A stretch of DNA of 5,770 bases from Candidatus Uhrbacteria bacterium (GTDB lineage: Bacteria; Patescibacteriota; Patescibacteriia; UBA9934; UBA11717): assembly GCA_013203725.1 (NCBI GenBank), contig JABMPK010000098.1:1-5770 (forward strand). The letters run 5' to 3'. Made by a program: the position numbers and the translations under genes. Shown here piece by piece: positions 4,533 through 5,770 of the stretch (positions within the stretch are counted from its first letter, which is position 1; each line of letters begins with the position of its first letter). The notes under the pieces were generated by a model. It saw only the letters and a list, made by a program, of their open reading frames with translations. It was not told the origin of the DNA and made no database searches.

Positions 4533-5770
4533 ATGACTGACAAGATAATCATCAAAGGAGCCCGAGAACATAATCTAAAGAACGTAAGCTTGGAGCTCCC
4601 GCGTAACAAACTAGTATGTTTTACAGGACTTTCCGGATCAGGGAAGTCGTCCTTGGCATTCGACACGATCTTTGCCGAAGGGCAGCGACGCTATGTTGAG
4701 TCTTTGTCGGCTTACGCCCGCCAGTTCTTGGGACAGATGAAGAGACCAGATGTGGACGACATTGTAGGTTTGTCGCCAGCAATTAGCATCGACCAGAAGG
4801 CGCATTCGCGAAACCCGCGCTCAACTGTTGCGACAATAACGGAGGTTTATGACTATTTACGAGTGCTATATGCGCGAATTGGGCAACCCCATTGTGTTAC
4901 GTGTAATAAGGAAATCCAGAAGCTCACGCTCGACGAGATGGTGGATGTGATCATCGACGAGGCGAAGGGCGAAGCTACACAGATCATGGGACCTGTGGTT
5001 CGCGGACGAAAGGGTGAGTATTATCAGATGCTTTACGACCTTTATAATAGTGGTTTTGCAAAAGTGAGGATCGACGGGAAGATACATCACCTGTCGCAGC
5101 AGATTCAACTATCGAGATATCAGAAGCATACTATCGAAGTTATCATCGACACTTTGACGGCCGAGGAGATGAAAAAGATGAACAAAGCAACTCGTCAGAG
5201 AGTTCACGAAGCTGTTGAGGCTGCTTTGGAACACGGCGGCGATGTGATTACGGTCTTGTTCGGGAAGAAGCGAGAGAAGTTGTTAAGCTCAAAGTTTAGT
5301 TGTCCGGATGACGGATTTTCGTTCCCCGAGATAGAGCCACGTCTATTCTCTTTCAACTCGCCATACGGTGCGTGTCAGGGGTGTGATGGTATTGGAGCGG
5401 AGTCTTTGTTCTCCGATGCCATTTGTGCAACTTGTAACGGTGATCGACTCCGACCGGAGGCGATGTACGTTAGGATCGGCGGCAAGAACATCGCTGAGGT
5501 TACGGCAATGACTATTGACGATGCTCACGAGTTCTTGAGTAAACTCAAGCTCAACAAACAGAATACACAGATTGCAGAGAATATTTTACGAGAAATTAGA
5601 AACAGGATTCAGTTCATGCTTGATGTTGGAATTGAATACCTAACACTGAATCGAAAAGCGGGGACGTTGTCCGGTGGAGAGGCTCAGCGAATTCGTTTGG
5701 CATCACAGGTAGGCTCGAAACTGGTCGGAGCAATGTATGTTCTTGATGAGCCTACTATTGGTTTGCACCA
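4533..5770 (+). CDS. uvrA: UvrABC excinuclease subunit A (UvrA), N-terminal part, insertion domain missing
   Basis: UvrA is the ATP-driven damage sensor that dimerises on DNA and delivers UvrB. 412 codons are visible before the window ends. Walker A GLSGSGKSS (32-40) is followed by the QRRYVESLSAYARQFLGQM block (51-69), CVTC (121-124) and a UvrB-binding domain (about 130-245). The zinc-finger region (257-284) reads CPDD then CQGC, so the usual second cysteine is Asp260. After DGIG (285-288) the protein goes within ten residues to CATCNGDRLRPEA (298-310), where E. coli UvrA has well over 100 residues, so the insertion domain is absent. The ABC signature LSGGEAQRIRLA (379-390) and Walker B MYVLDEP (401-407) are intact. 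ATG 4533 fits the family start. GTG 4518 is in frame and better spaced from AAAGGT (4505-4510), so a five-residue longer form is possible. I see no convincing promoter. The second ATPase half lies outside the window. Confidence 0.97.
   Translation, partial: MTDKIIIKGAREHNLKNVSLELPRNKLVCFTGLSGSGKSSLAFDTIFAEGQRRYVESLSAYARQFLGQMKRPDVDDIVGLSPAISIDQKAHSRNPRSTVATITEVYDYLRVLYARIGQPHCVTCNKEIQKLTLDEMVDVIIDEAKGEATQIMGPVVRGRKGEYYQMLYDLYNSGFAKVRIDGKIHHLSQQIQLSRYQKHTIEVIIDTLTAEEMKKMNKATRQRVHEAVEAALEHGGDVITVLFGKKREKLLSSKFSCPDDGFSFPEIEPRLFSFNSPYGACQGCDGIGAESLFSDAICATCNGDRLRPEAMYVRIGGKNIAEVTAMTIDDAHEFLSKLKLNKQNTQIAENILREIRNRIQFMLDVGIEYLTLNRKAGTLSGGEAQRIRLASQVGSKLVGAMYVLDEPTIGLH

Noticed and set aside
1..5770. 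tRNA, rRNA, CRISPR array or complete insertion sequence
   Set aside because: Nothing resembling a tRNA cloverleaf, rRNA core, regularly spaced repeats or a transposase gene was seen on either strand.

Overview
The window looks like bacterial chromosome of moderate GC content. It holds two small metabolic-type genes and the nucleotide excision repair genes uvrB and uvrA. Compact intergenic regions, sigma70-type promoters, weak or absent Shine-Dalgarno sites on several genes and an unusually short UvrA suggest a reduced-genome lineage, possibly Candidate Phyla Radiation (Patescibacteria). That placement is an inference, and no rRNA or other marker is present to settle it.

Left part (1-1514). 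A near-consensus extended -10 promoter (52-80) precedes a roughly 125-nt leader. The leader contains a 16-codon reading frame with three consecutive His codons (91-141) and then an intrinsic terminator (169-199). A competing antiterminator pairing (138-176) overlaps the stop codon of the small frame. This is the layout of ribosome-mediated transcription attenuation, here apparently responding to histidine. Downstream are a zinc-dependent AstE/aspartoacylase-family hydrolase (212-937) and, after a strong ribosome binding site overlapping its stop codon, a GNAT acetyltransferase (948-1478). Together they could be an acyl-removing and an acyl-adding enzyme under one control. A strong hairpin terminator closes the unit.

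Middle (1479-1874, no gene). This stretch holds the terminator, a REP-like cluster built on GGGACAGTC (1533-1580), a near-consensus promoter for uvrB (1606-1634), a terminator-like hairpin just after the predicted transcription start, and a 105-bp imperfect palindromic element (1729-1833) in the predicted uvrB 5' leader.

Right part (1875-5770). uvrB is complete and canonical (672 aa). One base after its stop lies the end of a convergent minus-strand gene of unknown function (179 aa), whose intrinsic terminator is encoded inside the last codons of uvrB. Divergent from that gene, uvrA starts at 4533 and runs off the window. Its visible 412 codons keep the first ATPase half and the UvrB-binding domain but lack about 100 residues where the insertion domain normally sits. 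A perfect DnaA box lies just before the uvrA start codon. UvrA and UvrB together find DNA lesions and load UvrB for UvrC incision. uvrC is not in the window.

The most interesting candidates are the His-codon attenuator on the hydrolase/acetyltransferase operon and the insertion-domain-less UvrA.
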